DNA of 64,000 bases from Oryzomonas sagensis (GCF_008802355.1 NZ_VZRA01000003.1:566361-630360); one strand, 5' to 3'. Counted from the stretch's first letter, positions 20,457 through 30,258 are shown. A program made the numbers and translations. The notes: generated by a model not told the origin, from the letters alone.

Positions 20457-21531
20457 GCGAAGCTCCCTTCACTTCGCCGGGGATGCACGCCGTGGCTGCG
20501 CCTCCCGTGAAGCGGATGGCGTAGTAGGGGCCCTCGGGAGAGGCCGCCAGGTGCACCCCCTGTTGGCCGGGCTGAAGCTTGGCCAGCAGGGTAGCCATGG
20601 CCGTGCCCCCCATGGCCAGGGAACGTCCCAGAATGGCGGCGGTGTCGATGATGCCCCGGGCCTCGACCCGTTGCATCAGAAGCGGGGTGCCGCCGACGGT
20701 GCCGGAAAGGGAGAGCAGATCGCATCGCTCAACGCCGCTGAACAGACGTTCCACCCCCTCCTGTTCACGACCGGCCGGGAGCAGGCCGATGGTGGCGACC
20801 GTTCCGACTCTTCCCTTGACCGGGGCATTGCGGCGGGCGGCGTGGGCCGCGCTCTCCAACACCAGGATGCCGCTCCCCTCGCCGAAACAGGCGGCATAAC
20901 GCCGCAGTTGGCCGGTGGCGGCAAAGCCTGCGATCATCAGCGGCGTCAGGTCATCGGCCCCGCCGGTCACCATGACGTCGGCCCGCCCTTCGGCGATGAA
21001 ACGACAGGCCATGACAAAGGCCGACTCGGCTGAGCAGAAGCGCTGCACCAGGGTAACGTTGGGGCCCTTCAGGCCATGCTCGATGGAGGCGTTGCTGGCG
21101 GGAGCATTGGAGACGGTATTGGGGAAGAGCACCGGCGCCAATCCCTCGGCGCCGCTTTTGAAATAACCGCCGAGAAATTCGGCGGAATTGGCCACGCCAC
21201 CGAAACCGCACCCCAGGGCGATCCCGATCCGCTCGGGATCGATGCTCTTCAGATCAATCCCGGCATCCTTGAGAGCCAGCCCCGAGGCACCGACGGTAAA
21301 GTGGCTGCACCGGTCCATCTTGCGAGCCTTGAGCGGCGGCATGAAATCCGAGGCCTTGAAGCCTGACGCTTTGCCCCAGCGCTGGCCCGCCCCCCCCGGC
21401 ACATCGTCCGGTACGGGCGACAGGGCGTCCCGACCCGACCCGAGGAGTTCCAGCACCGCCTTCATGCCGTTGCCGGCGGCGGTCACGGCCGAGAAGCCGC
21501 TGACGACGATATCGTTGAAGGAGTAGATCAT
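20446..21531 (-). CDS. Ketosynthase-like chain-length factor
   Basis: A 361-residue ketosynthase-fold protein, somewhat short for the family. It keeps the nucleophile region as RFCSAESA (Cys166) and the late GEGSGILVLES. Both catalytic His motifs of the adjacent ketosynthase are gone: the NAHGTGT position reads SLSGTVGGTP and the GH motif reads ILGRSLAMGG. This pattern fits a chain-length-factor partner (as ApeC with ApeO). ATG 21531 overlaps the ketosynthase stop (ATGA), as expected for heterodimer subunits. A longer frame from 21639 lies inside the ketosynthase gene and is rejected. Confidence 0.85.
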   Translation of the reverse strand: MIYSFNDIVVSGFSAVTAAGNGMKAVLELLGSGRDALSPVPDDVPGGAGQRWGKASGFKASDFMPPLKARKMDRCSHFTVGASGLALKDAGIDLKSIDPERIGIALGCGFGGVANSAEFLGGYFKSGAEGLAPVLFPNTVSNAPASNASIEHGLKGPNVTLVQRFCSAESAFVMACRFIAEGRADVMVTGGADDLTPLMIAGFAATGQLRRYAACFGEGSGILVLESAAHAARRNAPVKGRVGTVATIGLLPAGREQEGVERLFSGVERCDLLSLSGTVGGTPLLMQRVEARGIIDTAAILGRSLAMGGTAMATLLAKLQPGQQGVHLAASPEGPYYAIRFTGGAATACIPGEVKGASHHV

Positions 21532-22733
21532 ATGCCCAGCACCAGTGATGTGATGTTGCCCCCGAAGGCAAAGGAATTGGACATGGCGATGTCGGCCTCG
21601 CAGGAGCGTTTCCCCTCGTGGCAGTAGTCCAGGTCGCATTCCGGGTCGCGGCCACGGAAGTTCAAGGTTTGGGGAATGATGCGATGATTGAGGGCGATGA
21701 CCGTGGCCAGGGCCTCGATAGCGCCGGCCGCCCCCAGACAGTGGCCGGTCATGGCCTTGGTGGAGATCAGCGGAACCGAGGGGATCCGTTCCCCGAAGAC
21801 CAGCTGCATGGCATGGGACTCCACCACATCATTGAGCGGCGTGCCGGTGCCGTGGGCGTTGACCCACCCTACCCGACCGCTGTCGATACCGGCTGCGGCA
21901 ATGGCGTTGCGCATGACCCTCGCCGCCGTGGAACCGGTCGGCTCCGGAGCGGTCATGTGATACGCCTCGCCGGCCAGGGCATAGCCGAGTACGGCCCCAT
22001 ACACCCGGGCTCCCCGCGCCACGGCATCCTCTTCGCTCTCCAACACCAGAAAGGCCGCTCCCTCTCCCAGGGAAATTCCCTGACGCCCCAGGCTGAAGGG
22101 GGAGCAGGGCTCGGGATCGACCACCTTCAGCGAATTGAAGCCGCCGAAGGTCAGAAGCGACAGGGTATCGGAACCACCAGCCAGCACGGCGCGCTGTTGG
22201 CCGGTGGCAACCAGTTCGGCGCCCCAGCCGATGGCGGTGGCCGAGGAGGAGCAGGCCGTGGTGACCGTCCCCTGGTAGCCGGCAAGGTTGCAGGCCCGGG
22301 CTATCTCGGTGGCGGTCTTGTCGGGCAGCACGCCGCGCAGCAAGACCGGCGGCGCGTTCTCTCCAACCAGCTGCGCTTTCAGCCACCGCTCCGCCTGGAA
22401 CATGCCGGCCGCCCCTCCACCCATGGAAATCCCCATGTCAAAGGGTGAATAGGTCTCGGACAGGCCGCTGTCCGCCAGGGCCTCAGCGGCGGCGATCAGG
22501 CCGAACTGGTCGGCACGGGAGAGTTTCCGCGCCGTTATACGGTCGAAATGGTCCAGCGGATCATACCCCTTGACCTGGCAACCGATATGGGAAGGAAAGG
22601 CCGACACGTCGAACAGGTCCAAGGGCCCGATGCCGCTCTTACCGTTCAGCAGGGCATCGCTGAACTGGGCCACATTCTTGCCGGCCCCGCAGAAAACCCC
22701 CAGCCCGGTTATGACAACGCGTTTTTTAACCAT
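21528..22733 (-). CDS. FabF-like beta-ketoacyl-ACP synthase
   Basis: Condenses acyl and malonyl-ACP to lengthen a chain. The 401-residue protein has the complete Cys-His-His triad: TACSSSA (Cys161), NAHGTGTPLND and KAMTGHCLGAAG. The closing NSFAFGGNITSLVLGI is the usual end of FabF proteins. It is coupled by ATGA to the chain-length-factor-like gene and follows the ketoreductase by 91 bases. The gene is not beside fabH, fabD or acpP housekeeping genes, so it probably serves the dedicated pathway here. Confidence 0.92.
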   Translation of the reverse strand: MVKKRVVITGLGVFCGAGKNVAQFSDALLNGKSGIGPLDLFDVSAFPSHIGCQVKGYDPLDHFDRITARKLSRADQFGLIAAAEALADSGLSETYSPFDMGISMGGGAAGMFQAERWLKAQLVGENAPPVLLRGVLPDKTATEIARACNLAGYQGTVTTACSSSATAIGWGAELVATGQQRAVLAGGSDTLSLLTFGGFNSLKVVDPEPCSPFSLGRQGISLGEGAAFLVLESEEDAVARGARVYGAVLGYALAGEAYHMTAPEPTGSTAARVMRNAIAAAGIDSGRVGWVNAHGTGTPLNDVVESHAMQLVFGERIPSVPLISTKAMTGHCLGAAGAIEALATVIALNHRIIPQTLNFRGRDPECDLDYCHEGKRSCEADIAMSNSFAFGGNITSLVLGI

Positions 22734-22824
22734 TTAGCACCGTATATCGATACGTTATATTAACAATATAAAGTAAAACCTGAACAACAAAATCCCCGGA
22801 TCCTCCCCCAGGGCACATCTGTTC
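22734..22824. other. AT-rich spacer between ketoreductase and ketosynthase genes
   Basis: A 91-base spacer with an unusual AT-rich core, including the inverted repeat TATATT-AAC-AATATA (22756-22770) and a CGTATATCGATACG-like palindrome. It could hold a secondary promoter for the ketosynthase gene or an RNA processing site. No clear -35/-10 pair stands out. Confidence 0.3.
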
Positions 22825-23565
22825 CTAGACCGTGCCGCCATCCACGACCAAGGTCTGGCCGGTGATGTAGGAGGCCCGCTGGGAGGCCAGAAAAAGAACC
22901 GCTTCGGCGACCTCTTCGGGGGTGCCGATCCTGCCGAGGGCCGAGCCTTTGACGATCCGTTCCACCACGTCCTGCTTCAGCCCGGCGGTCATATCGGTTG
23001 CAATCAGGCCGGCCACGACGGTGTTGACCCGGATGCCCATCCCCCCAACCTCCCGGGCCAGGGATTTGGCAAAACTGATGGCGGCCCCCTTGGAGGCTGC
23101 GTAATTGGTCTGGCCGGCGGTGCCGGTCAGGGCGGAAATGGAGGACACCGTCACGATGCTGCCGCAGCGGCGGGCCATCATCTTGCGCACCCCCCACTTG
23201 CAACAGTGGAACAGGGGGGAAAGATTGGTGTGCATGACCGCCGCCCAATCCTCTTCGGCCATCATGGCCAGCCAGCCGTCGCGGATGATACCGGCGTTGT
23301 TGACCAGTACGTCGATATGGCCGCTCTCGCGCGAGGCCGCGTCGATCAGCTCCCTGGCCCCTGCAGCCGTGCCCACGTCGGCCTTGATCACGCTGATCGT
23401 GCCGGCCAGCCCCTGCGCCTCAGCGACCAGAGTTGCCGCCGCCTGGTCGTTGCTCAGGTAGGCGGCAAAGACGCGTGCCCCCTGACGGGCGAACAGCAGG
23501 GAAACGGCCCGGCCAATGCCGCGCGTGCCGCCGGTTACCACCACGATATGGTCTTTGAATTCCAT
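22825..23565 (-). CDS. FabG-like 3-oxoacyl-ACP reductase (SDR)
   Basis: NADPH-dependent reduction of 3-oxoacyl-ACP. The 246-residue short-chain dehydrogenase has VTGGTRGIGRA at residue 10, the NNAG motif near 86, catalytic Ser (VSSIS) near 138 and the YAASK tetrad near 152-156. The end DGGTV is usual for FabG. The start is ATG 23565, with CCGGAG six bases upstream; a longer frame from 23583 has no ribosome-binding site. It is the first gene of the operon fabG-KS-CLF-dehydratase-LolA-LolB-MMPL. Confidence 0.92.
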   Translation of the reverse strand: MEFKDHIVVVTGGTRGIGRAVSLLFARQGARVFAAYLSNDQAAATLVAEAQGLAGTISVIKADVGTAAGARELIDAASRESGHIDVLVNNAGIIRDGWLAMMAEEDWAAVMHTNLSPLFHCCKWGVRKMMARRCGSIVTVSSISALTGTAGQTNYAASKGAAISFAKSLAREVGGMGIRVNTVVAGLIATDMTAGLKQDVVERIVKGSALGRIGTPEEVAEAVLFLASQRASYITGQTLVVDGGTV

Positions 23566-23570
23566 CGAAA

Positions 23571-23621
23571 CTCCGGTGAACATCTGATTACAAGGTCTTC
23601 ATTCTAACGTTTTCACCGGAG
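23571..23621 (-). promoter_or_regulatory. 10-bp inverted repeat around the fabG operon start
   Basis: CTCCGGTGAA (23571-23580) and TTCACCGGAG (23612-23621) are perfect inverted copies separated by 31 bases. One arm lies in the promoter spacer and the other over the fabG ribosome-binding site, so the arms bracket the -10 box and transcript start. Because the distal arm is not transcribed, a DNA operator is more likely than an RNA hairpin. The regulator is unknown. Confidence 0.5.
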
Positions 23622-23629
23622 CATGTCCA
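23601..23629 (-). promoter_or_regulatory. Sigma-70 promoter of the fabG-KS-MMPL operon
   Basis: On the minus strand TGGACA (23629-23624) and TAGAAT (23606-23601) each match five of six consensus positions, with a 17-base spacer. The ATG of the fabG-like gene lies 36 bases downstream. Confidence 0.72.
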
Positions 23630-23723
23630 GAGCTGACATCAATTGTGCCCATCTACAGAGATCCAAGTCCTTTCGTTTTACGGCTTTTCAGCCGCCGGGG
23701 TGATTGCTTCGGTGTGAAGGCCC

Positions 23724-23753
23724 TTGACAGCGCGGCCGGTACGCTTGTATGGT
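23724..23753 (+). promoter_or_regulatory. Promoter of riboswitch-ribB
   Basis: A perfect TTGACA (23724-23729) is followed after 18 bases by TATGGT (23748-23753, four of six). It ends about 10 bases before the riboswitch begins, as expected for the RNA leader. Confidence 0.6.
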
Positions 23754-23762
23754 GATCGCACT

Positions 23763-23910
<148 letters not shown>

Positions 23911-24031
23911 GCAGCGACCCACCCACTTGGTAACCGACATCCAACCGACACGCATCCACGTGCGCGCCGGCATGTCCCGTCTGCCGTCCTGCCGCCCTGA
24001 GACCAATTCCCCTTGTTGAAGGAGTCGAATC

Positions 24032-24679
24032 ATGTCTCAGGAACTGCTGGTCTCTTTTGGTACCCCTTTTGAACGTGTTGAAAGCGCCCTGGCCGCATTG
24101 CGCACCGGTGCCGGCGTGTTGGTCACCGATGATGCGGAACGGGAAAACGAGGGTGACCTCATCTTTGCCGCCGAGTCCCTGACCCCGGCCCAGATGGCGC
24201 TCATGATCCGGGAGTGCAGCGGGATCGTGTGTCTCTGCCTGACCCCCGAAAAGGTTGCATCGCTCAACCTGTCGATGATGGTGGCGGAGAACTCCAGCCG
24301 CTATCAGACCGCCTTCACGGTCACCGTCGAGGCTGCGGAAGGCGTGACCACCGGGGTTTCCGCCCAAGATCGGGTGACCACCATCCAGGCCGCCATTGCC
24401 GACCGGGCCCGGCCGTCGGATTTGAACAGCCCCGGCCATGTGTTCCCCTTGCGGGCGCGTCCCGGCGGCGTACTGGAGCGTGGGGGGCACACCGAGGCAA
24501 CGGTTGACCTGATGCGCCTGGCCGGGCTCAAACCGTGCGGCGTACTGTGCGAGTTGACCAATGAGGATGGCACCATGGCCCGGATGCCGGAAATTATCTC
24601 GTTTGCGAAGAAGCATAAGCTCCCGGTGGTTACCGTTGCCGACCTGATAGCCTATCGGCAGCAGGGCGGACACGCCTGA
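24032..24679 (+). CDS. ribB: 3,4-dihydroxy-2-butanone 4-phosphate synthase
   Basis: Converts ribulose 5-phosphate to the four-carbon precursor of riboflavin. The 215-residue protein is the single-domain RibB type (no fused GTP cyclohydrolase). It shows the metal-binding [12 protein letters not shown] motif near residue 31, SGIVCLCL near 67, [11 protein letters not shown] near 109 and [16 protein letters not shown] near 147. ATG 24032 has GAAGGAG upstream. It stands alone on the plus strand behind the FMN riboswitch, between two minus-strand lipid operons. Confidence 0.97.
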   Translation: MSQELLVSFGTPFERVESALAALRTGAGVLVTDDAERENEGDLIFAAESLTPAQMALMIRECSGIVCLCLTPEKVASLNLSMMVAENSSRYQTAFTVTVEAAEGVTTGVSAQDRVTTIQAAIADRARPSDLNSPGHVFPLRARPGGVLERGGHTEATVDLMRLAGLKPCGVLCELTNEDGTMARMPEIISFAKKHKLPVVTVADLIAYRQQGGHA

Positions 24680-24712
24680 ACGGCGTTGAGGCGATCAAGG
24701 GGGGATAACGTG

Positions 24713-24765
24713 GTTGATTCCGCCGCCGTGCCGCTTCTATTCGCGGGCATGGCAGCGGAATCAAC
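24713..24765. other. Long intergenic hairpin after ribB
   Basis: GTTGATTCCGC (24713-24723) pairs perfectly with GCGGAATCAAC (24755-24765). The 31-base interior can also pair imperfectly (GCCGTGCC with GGCATGGC). It lies between the convergent ribB and DUF2461 genes. No T-run follows, so it is not a classical intrinsic terminator but may protect transcript ends. Confidence 0.5.
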
Positions 24766-24818
24766 TGCCTGACAGGGATGGTGTACCAGCCGAAAATTTT
24801 CAGCTGACGCGGTGAGCC

Positions 24819-25502
24819 CTACCCGCCCCGCACCCGCCATAACAGGTGATAGAGCGGGGCAAGCCGGATAAATCCCTCTTCCAGTTCCCGGCGCAACTCC
24901 GGCGAGAACAGCCGCGCATCCGCTTCGCGGTTGCAGACCAGGTAGACATTCTTGCGTTGGTGCCACTGTTGCAGATCCTCCGCCAAGCCCGGATTGAGCG
25001 GCCGCCGGTACAGGTCCCCTTCCAGCTCAAAGACCGTCTGTTTTCCAAGGCAGGCCGCAATCTTCCTGAACTCGACCGGCTTTGTGTCGATGAACCGGCG
25101 CAGTTTATCCATGGTCTCCCGTGACGCGCCGTAAAACCCCATACCGTACCGGTAACTGTCCGCCGTAATCTCGAAGAAGAAGCAGGGGGCGTCCTTCCAC
25201 TCCTTGCTGAGACGCTTGAAACTGACCCAGAGACAGGTCTTGTAGGGGGCTTTGTTGCGGGAAAAACGGGTATCCCGGTAGATGCGGGAGATGGTCTTGT
25301 CCACGGCCGGAATGGTGATCACCTGGGGATCGATGGCCAGCATGGCGTCGGCAAGGTCGCAAACGAGCGCCTTGAGGGGCTCCATGAGGTAACTCTCGAA
25401 CTCATGGCGGTGGGCCTCAAACCACGGCTTGGTGTTGTTGGCGGCCAGTTGTTCGAAAAATCCCGTCACATGGGGCAAAAAACCGGTGAATGCGTGTTCC
25501 AT
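24819..25502 (-). CDS. DUF2461 (TIGR02453) family protein
   Basis: The 227-residue cytoplasmic protein matches the DUF2461 family. It starts with FEQLAANNTKPWFEAHR near residue 16, and TRFSRNKAPYKTCLWVSF near 77 and RYGMGFYGASRETMDKLR near 118 follow. The biochemical role of the family is not established. It is the last of a same-strand run that starts at 39.3 kb, 50 bases after the flavin-binding protein. Confidence 0.85.
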   Translation of the reverse strand: MEHAFTGFLPHVTGFFEQLAANNTKPWFEAHRHEFESYLMEPLKALVCDLADAMLAIDPQVITIPAVDKTISRIYRDTRFSRNKAPYKTCLWVSFKRLSKEWKDAPCFFFEITADSYRYGMGFYGASRETMDKLRRFIDTKPVEFRKIAACLGKQTVFELEGDLYRRPLNPGLAEDLQQWHQRKNVYLVCNREADARLFSPELRRELEEGFIRLAPLYHLLWRVRGG

Positions 25503-25552
25503 CGCGTTACTCCCTGTCTAGTGCGGAAACGGCGTCATCCCGTGGAGTGCCG

Positions 25553-26017
25553 TCACCTTCGCGCCTTGCCGCAGATGTCGTCTATACTGATCTTGAATAC
25601 CTTGGTTAGTTCCCGCTTGGCCTCGATGTAGTCTAACCCCGACAAGCGGAACGCCGTGGAGTACTTGGCCAGGAGTCCTTCCAGGGCCTGCTGCTTCTCC
25701 TCCTCGAAGACCTCCGTCGCCCTGCCGGAGATGACGACGCTTTCATACCTGGTGGCAAACTGGTCGGGAAGGACCTCGGTCGTGCCCACGACACAGAACG
25801 ATACCCTGCTGTCGGCGGCAATGTCGGTCAGCTTGTGCCCTTCCAGGGCGCAGTGGAAGTAGATGGCGTCGTTGCCGAGGCAGTAACTGAGCGGGATGCC
25901 GTACGGCTGGCCATCCGGGTCACAGGTGGAAAGGATTCCGTATTCGCCCCGTTCCAGGATCGCCCTCGCCTCCGGCTCCGTAAGGGCCCGCTCTTTGCGG
26001 CGCAGTTCATGGTGCAT
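25553..26017 (-). CDS. Pyridoxamine-phosphate-oxidase-fold FMN-binding protein (NimA-like)
   Basis: The 154-residue protein has the split-barrel pattern of the pyridoxamine 5'-phosphate oxidase superfamily. ILERGEYGILSTCDPDGQPYG near residue 20, PLSYC and the IYFHCALEGHK stretch near 55 are common to the NimA/5-nitroimidazole-reductase-like group. It should bind FMN as a dimer. The substrate is unknown. It lies 40 bases after the aldo/keto reductase on the same strand. Confidence 0.85.
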   Translation of the reverse strand: MHHELRRKERALTEPEARAILERGEYGILSTCDPDGQPYGIPLSYCLGNDAIYFHCALEGHKLTDIAADSRVSFCVVGTTEVLPDQFATRYESVVISGRATEVFEEEKQQALEGLLAKYSTAFRLSGLDYIEAKRELTKVFKISIDDICGKARR

Positions 26018-26057
26018 GTCGACAACTCCTTATCGGTATGGATTGTATTGTCAGGGC

Positions 26058-27044
<987 letters not shown>

Positions 27045-27063
27045 GCTCAATCTCCTTGTGGTG

Positions 27064-27252
27064 TCAGCGAACGGGCCAGACAAATTTTTCTCCCACGGCC
27101 ATCCGCTTCATGGCCGGATGGGGGCCATCCTTGGGCAGGGCGGCCAGTTCCCGGGCGAAGAATGCAACTTCGCGCCATGACGCAACCGGCCACATGCAAG
27201 CTGCCATAAAAGCGGCCTGTTCAGAAAGTTGCCCGGCGCAAAAATACGACAT
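27064..27252 (-). CDS. Small hypothetical protein (62 aa)
   Basis: A 62-residue frame fills almost exactly the gap between the MFS stop (ATG 2 bases after it, with GGAAT upstream) and the aldo/keto reductase (19 bases downstream). Codon third positions are GC-rich like the neighbours. The peptide [15 protein letters not shown] continues with a mixed, folded-looking sequence ending EKFVWPVR, without membrane segments. I recognise no family. It could be a real small gene or chance. Confidence 0.45.
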   Translation of the reverse strand: MSYFCAGQLSEQAAFMAACMWPVASWREVAFFARELAALPKDGPHPAMKRMAVGEKFVWPVR

Positions 27253-27254
27253 AC

Positions 27255-28460
27255 TTATTCCGAATGGCTTCCCATGGTCCCGATCCGCCTGCGCGACAGG
27301 ATCAACACGCCGGCCAGCACCGCAATAGCGCCCAGAACCAGATTGGAGACCAGAAAGGCATGCCGCGCTCCATGGTGCTCAAAGGCGCCCCACATGCTCC
27401 CCGCCAACAGGCTGCCTAAGCCCTGACCGGCCACCCGGGCCACGGAGAGCAGGCCCGAGGCGACCGCCTCGGTCTCCGGCGGCGCCTGGGAGAGCACGGC
27501 GGCATTGTTGGCGGCCTGAAACAACGCCCGGCCGATACCGATACCGGTCAGACCGGGCACGACCCGGCCGGTGATGCCCTGAACCCAGGAGGACAGGGCC
27601 AACACCGCGCTGCCGAGCCAACTGACCCGCTCGTAGCCGACACGGTCCGAGAGCCGTCCCGCCACCGGGCCGAGGACCATCAGCAGCACCGGGGGCAGCA
27701 GCATGGCGAGCCCGACCCGGCTGGGGGTCATGCCGCCCGCTTCCAGGTAAAAGGGCCATAACAGGTTGCTGCCGAAGGACTGGGCAAAGAAACAGACCGT
27801 GGCCAGGAGGGCCAGCAGGAAGCGGGGGGCGCGGATGGCGCGGCGCAGCCCTTCCCGCAGCCCCACGCCGTGTAGTTCGGTCAGACGGCCGGAGAGCAGA
27901 AAGGCCGCCAGTCCGAAGGGCAGATTGATGAAGAAGATGCTGCGCCAGCCGAACCAATCCACCATGAAACCGCCCAGGGGGGGCCCCATCATGGTACCGG
28001 CAGCGACTGCACCCGCCACCATCCCCAGAGCCCAGCCGCGACGTTCGGGAAAGGTGGCGGCGGTCATGCCCGGCACCAGGCCGACGATGCCTGCTCCGGC
28101 AACCCCTTGCAGAAAACGCAGAAGGTACAGTACCGCCAGGTTGGGCGAAAGCGCCAAGAAGAACGAGATCATGCTGAAGCAGATCAGCGAGGCGCGGTAG
28201 ACCCGCACCGTGCCGACCCTGCCGGCCAGACCGGACAGGGGCAGAAAGGCGAGGGCCGAACCGACCAGATAGAGGGTGGAGGCCCACTGGACGTCGCCGG
28301 CATGGCTGTGAAAATGGGCCGCCAGGGACGGCAGCGCCAGGTTGAGGGCGCTGGAATCCACCGTGGAAAGGGTGATGCCGATGAGGAGTGCCGCCAGCCG
28401 CAGGTCGATACGGGGCGCGGATGATTTGGCAGAAGCAATCACGGGAGTCGATGAGGGCAT
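27255..28460 (-). CDS. MFS drug-exporter-like transporter
   Basis: The roughly 401-residue integral membrane protein has about 12 hydrophobic helices. It has the DHA-family motif C (GLVPGMTAATFPERRGWALG near 130) and VAAGTMMGPPLGGFMVDWFGWR near 154. This is typical of EmrB/QacA-like proton-driven exporters. ATG 28460 overlaps the upstream radical SAM stop (TGATG), so it is translationally coupled to the lipid-cluster genes and may export an intermediate or protect against it. Confidence 0.88.
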   Translation of the reverse strand: MPSSTPVIASAKSSAPRIDLRLAALLIGITLSTVDSSALNLALPSLAAHFHSHAGDVQWASTLYLVGSALAFLPLSGLAGRVGTVRVYRASLICFSMISFFLALSPNLAVLYLLRFLQGVAGAGIVGLVPGMTAATFPERRGWALGMVAGAVAAGTMMGPPLGGFMVDWFGWRSIFFINLPFGLAAFLLSGRLTELHGVGLREGLRRAIRAPRFLLALLATVCFFAQSFGSNLLWPFYLEAGGMTPSRVGLAMLLPPVLLMVLGPVAGRLSDRVGYERVSWLGSAVLALSSWVQGITGRVVPGLTGIGIGRALFQAANNAAVLSQAPPETEAVASGLLSVARVAGQGLGSLLAGSMWGAFEHHGARHAFLVSNLVLGAIAVLAGVLILSRRRIGTMGSHSE

Positions 28461-29839
28461 CACAACGGTCTGATGCGGCTTCTGCCCAGGCGCTTCATCA
28501 GTTTCCAGAGCGGCCCCTTGACCGGGAACATGCGCAGGGCCTCCAGCATGGCGTCGCTGATATTCACCTCCAGGCCGGGTACGACCCAGTTTTTGCGCTT
28601 GATCGCCTCCGACGTGACCAGTTCGGTCAACTCGTCCCTGACGGCCGGCGAGATATAGAAGACCGGCTCCAGCAGGTTGGTGGCGCTATCGATGACCCCT
28701 TCCGCCAGGGCGGTCCGGTGCAACGGCGTGCCGGGAAAGATACGGATGCCGGTCATGGCGATGATCGCCGTCGGTTCCAGTTCGTCCATCAAGTTGAAGC
28801 TTTCCAGGATAGTCTCCCGCGTCTCCCCCGGCCCGCCGAACAGGATGTAATGGGCGAAATCCACCTGCCGCTCGCGGCATAGACGCGAACCTTCACGGAC
28901 GTCGGCCACCGTAAATGCCTTGCCCAGATTCTTCAGCATGACCGGCGAGCCGGATTCGGTGCCGTATTCCACGGCGTCGCACCCCGCGGCCAGCATGACA
29001 TCCAGCAGGCCGGGCGGCATGAAGGCCGGATTGATGAAGGCCGACCAGTTGATCGCCAGCCGCTCCGCGGTCATGGCCCGGCAGAGCTGTTCGGCGAACT
29101 CGGTCGGGTAGTTGAAGATGTCGTCCACAAAATAGATATAGCTGACCCCGTGATCCTCCACCAGGGCGCGGACCTCGGCGATGATGTCACGGATCGGCCG
29201 CAGGCGCATCCGACGCCCTTCCAGCAGGGGATAGGTGCAGTAGATGCAGGCGAAGGGGCAGCCGCGCTTGGTCTGCACATTGGCCATGCCACCCTGGCGC
29301 TGGTAGCGTGCCACGTCGAACAGGTTCCGGTCAGGGGTAGCGATCCGCTCCACCGGCAACGCCGGCAGAAATTCATCAGCACCCCGCGCCAGCACTCCCG
29401 GCAGGCCGGACGGGCAGGCGCCCTGCCCGATCGCTTCCACGAGCCGGGGCAGCACCTCCTCCCCCTCGCCCACCACGCCGTAATCGGCGTCCACATAGGC
29501 CAGGATCTCCCGGGGCATCAGGGAAAAACCGGAACCGCCCACCACGACCCGGGCACTCCTGCGGCAGACGGAGACCACCTCCCGCACCCCGGCCAGATAG
29601 GAACGGCAACCGGGCCAGGTCACATTGTCGATGTTACGCAGGGAGACCACCACCAGGGCCGGCGAGAATGAGGCGAGTCGTTCCTCCAAGGCCGTTTCGG
29701 GCTCCTGTTCGAAACAGAGGTCGAGCACGGCAAGTTCATGGCCGGCAATTGCCAGGGGGGCAGCCAGATAGGAGAGACCGATGGGGAACACCGGATAGGG
29801 GGAATGTTCACGGTTGGCCGAAACCAGTAGGATCTTCAT
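28460..29839 (-). CDS. B12-binding-domain radical SAM protein (cluster copy 4)
   Basis: The 459-residue protein has an N-terminal cobalamin-type Rossmann domain (PIGLSYLAAPLAIAGHEL, VVVGGSGFS). Its radical SAM domain has CPFACIYC (Cys194, 198, 201), and YGTESGSP and LFGGPGETRET follow. No DxHxxG motif is present. It overlaps the thioesterase upstream (ATGA) and the MFS gene downstream. Members of this superfamily include methyltransferases and ring-forming enzymes; which chemistry is done here cannot be told. Confidence 0.88.
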   Translation of the reverse strand: MKILLVSANREHSPYPVFPIGLSYLAAPLAIAGHELAVLDLCFEQEPETALEERLASFSPALVVVSLRNIDNVTWPGCRSYLAGVREVVSVCRRSARVVVGGSGFSLMPREILAYVDADYGVVGEGEEVLPRLVEAIGQGACPSGLPGVLARGADEFLPALPVERIATPDRNLFDVARYQRQGGMANVQTKRGCPFACIYCTYPLLEGRRMRLRPIRDIIAEVRALVEDHGVSYIYFVDDIFNYPTEFAEQLCRAMTAERLAINWSAFINPAFMPPGLLDVMLAAGCDAVEYGTESGSPVMLKNLGKAFTVADVREGSRLCRERQVDFAHYILFGGPGETRETILESFNLMDELEPTAIIAMTGIRIFPGTPLHRTALAEGVIDSATNLLEPVFYISPAVRDELTELVTSEAIKRKNWVVPGLEVNISDAMLEALRMFPVKGPLWKLMKRLGRSRIRPL

Positions 29840-30258
29840 GTCGCCTCCAGCCAGGCCTTCATCCGCTCGACCCGCTCGGCAACCGCAGGCGGCATCTGGA
29901 ATTGCAGAACGCCGTTCAGGTCGGTCAGGGCGTGGCGGGTCAGGCCGGTGGCCAGTTTTTTGCCGTCAGGGTCCAGTATGACGCTTTCAAAGACCAGGGT
30001 GGCCGTCTCGCTCGGCGTCAAGGTGGTGCGGACGGTCAACAGGTCGTTGTAGCGGGCGGAACGCAGGTACTTTATCTCCAGCGCGACCACCGGGCCAAGA
30101 TAGCCGAGAGCCCCCAATTGGAAGGCATCCAGCCCGAATCTGCCGGCCAGTTCACTGCGGCCGATCTCCATCCAGGCAACGTAATGCCCGTGCCAGGCCA
30201 CCTGGTAGGCGTCCACCTCGTTGAAGCGCACGGTTATGGCGGTTTCGTGGTAGTTCAT
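29836..30258 (-). CDS. 4HBT/YbgC-type acyl thioesterase
   Basis: The 140-residue hotdog protein begins MNYHETAITVRFNEVDAYQV. The catalytic Asp is in NEVDAYQVAWHGHYVAWMEIG (residues 13-33), the signature of the 4-hydroxybenzoyl-CoA thioesterase family. It would release or transfer an acyl chain from ACP or CoA. It is coupled at both ends (ATGA with the acyltransferase and with the radical SAM gene). Such thioesterases are also found in aryl-polyene clusters. Confidence 0.88.
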   Translation of the reverse strand: MNYHETAITVRFNEVDAYQVAWHGHYVAWMEIGRSELAGRFGLDAFQLGALGYLGPVVALEIKYLRSARYNDLLTVRTTLTPSETATLVFESVILDPDGKKLATGLTRHALTDLNGVLQFQMPPAVAERVERMKAWLEAT

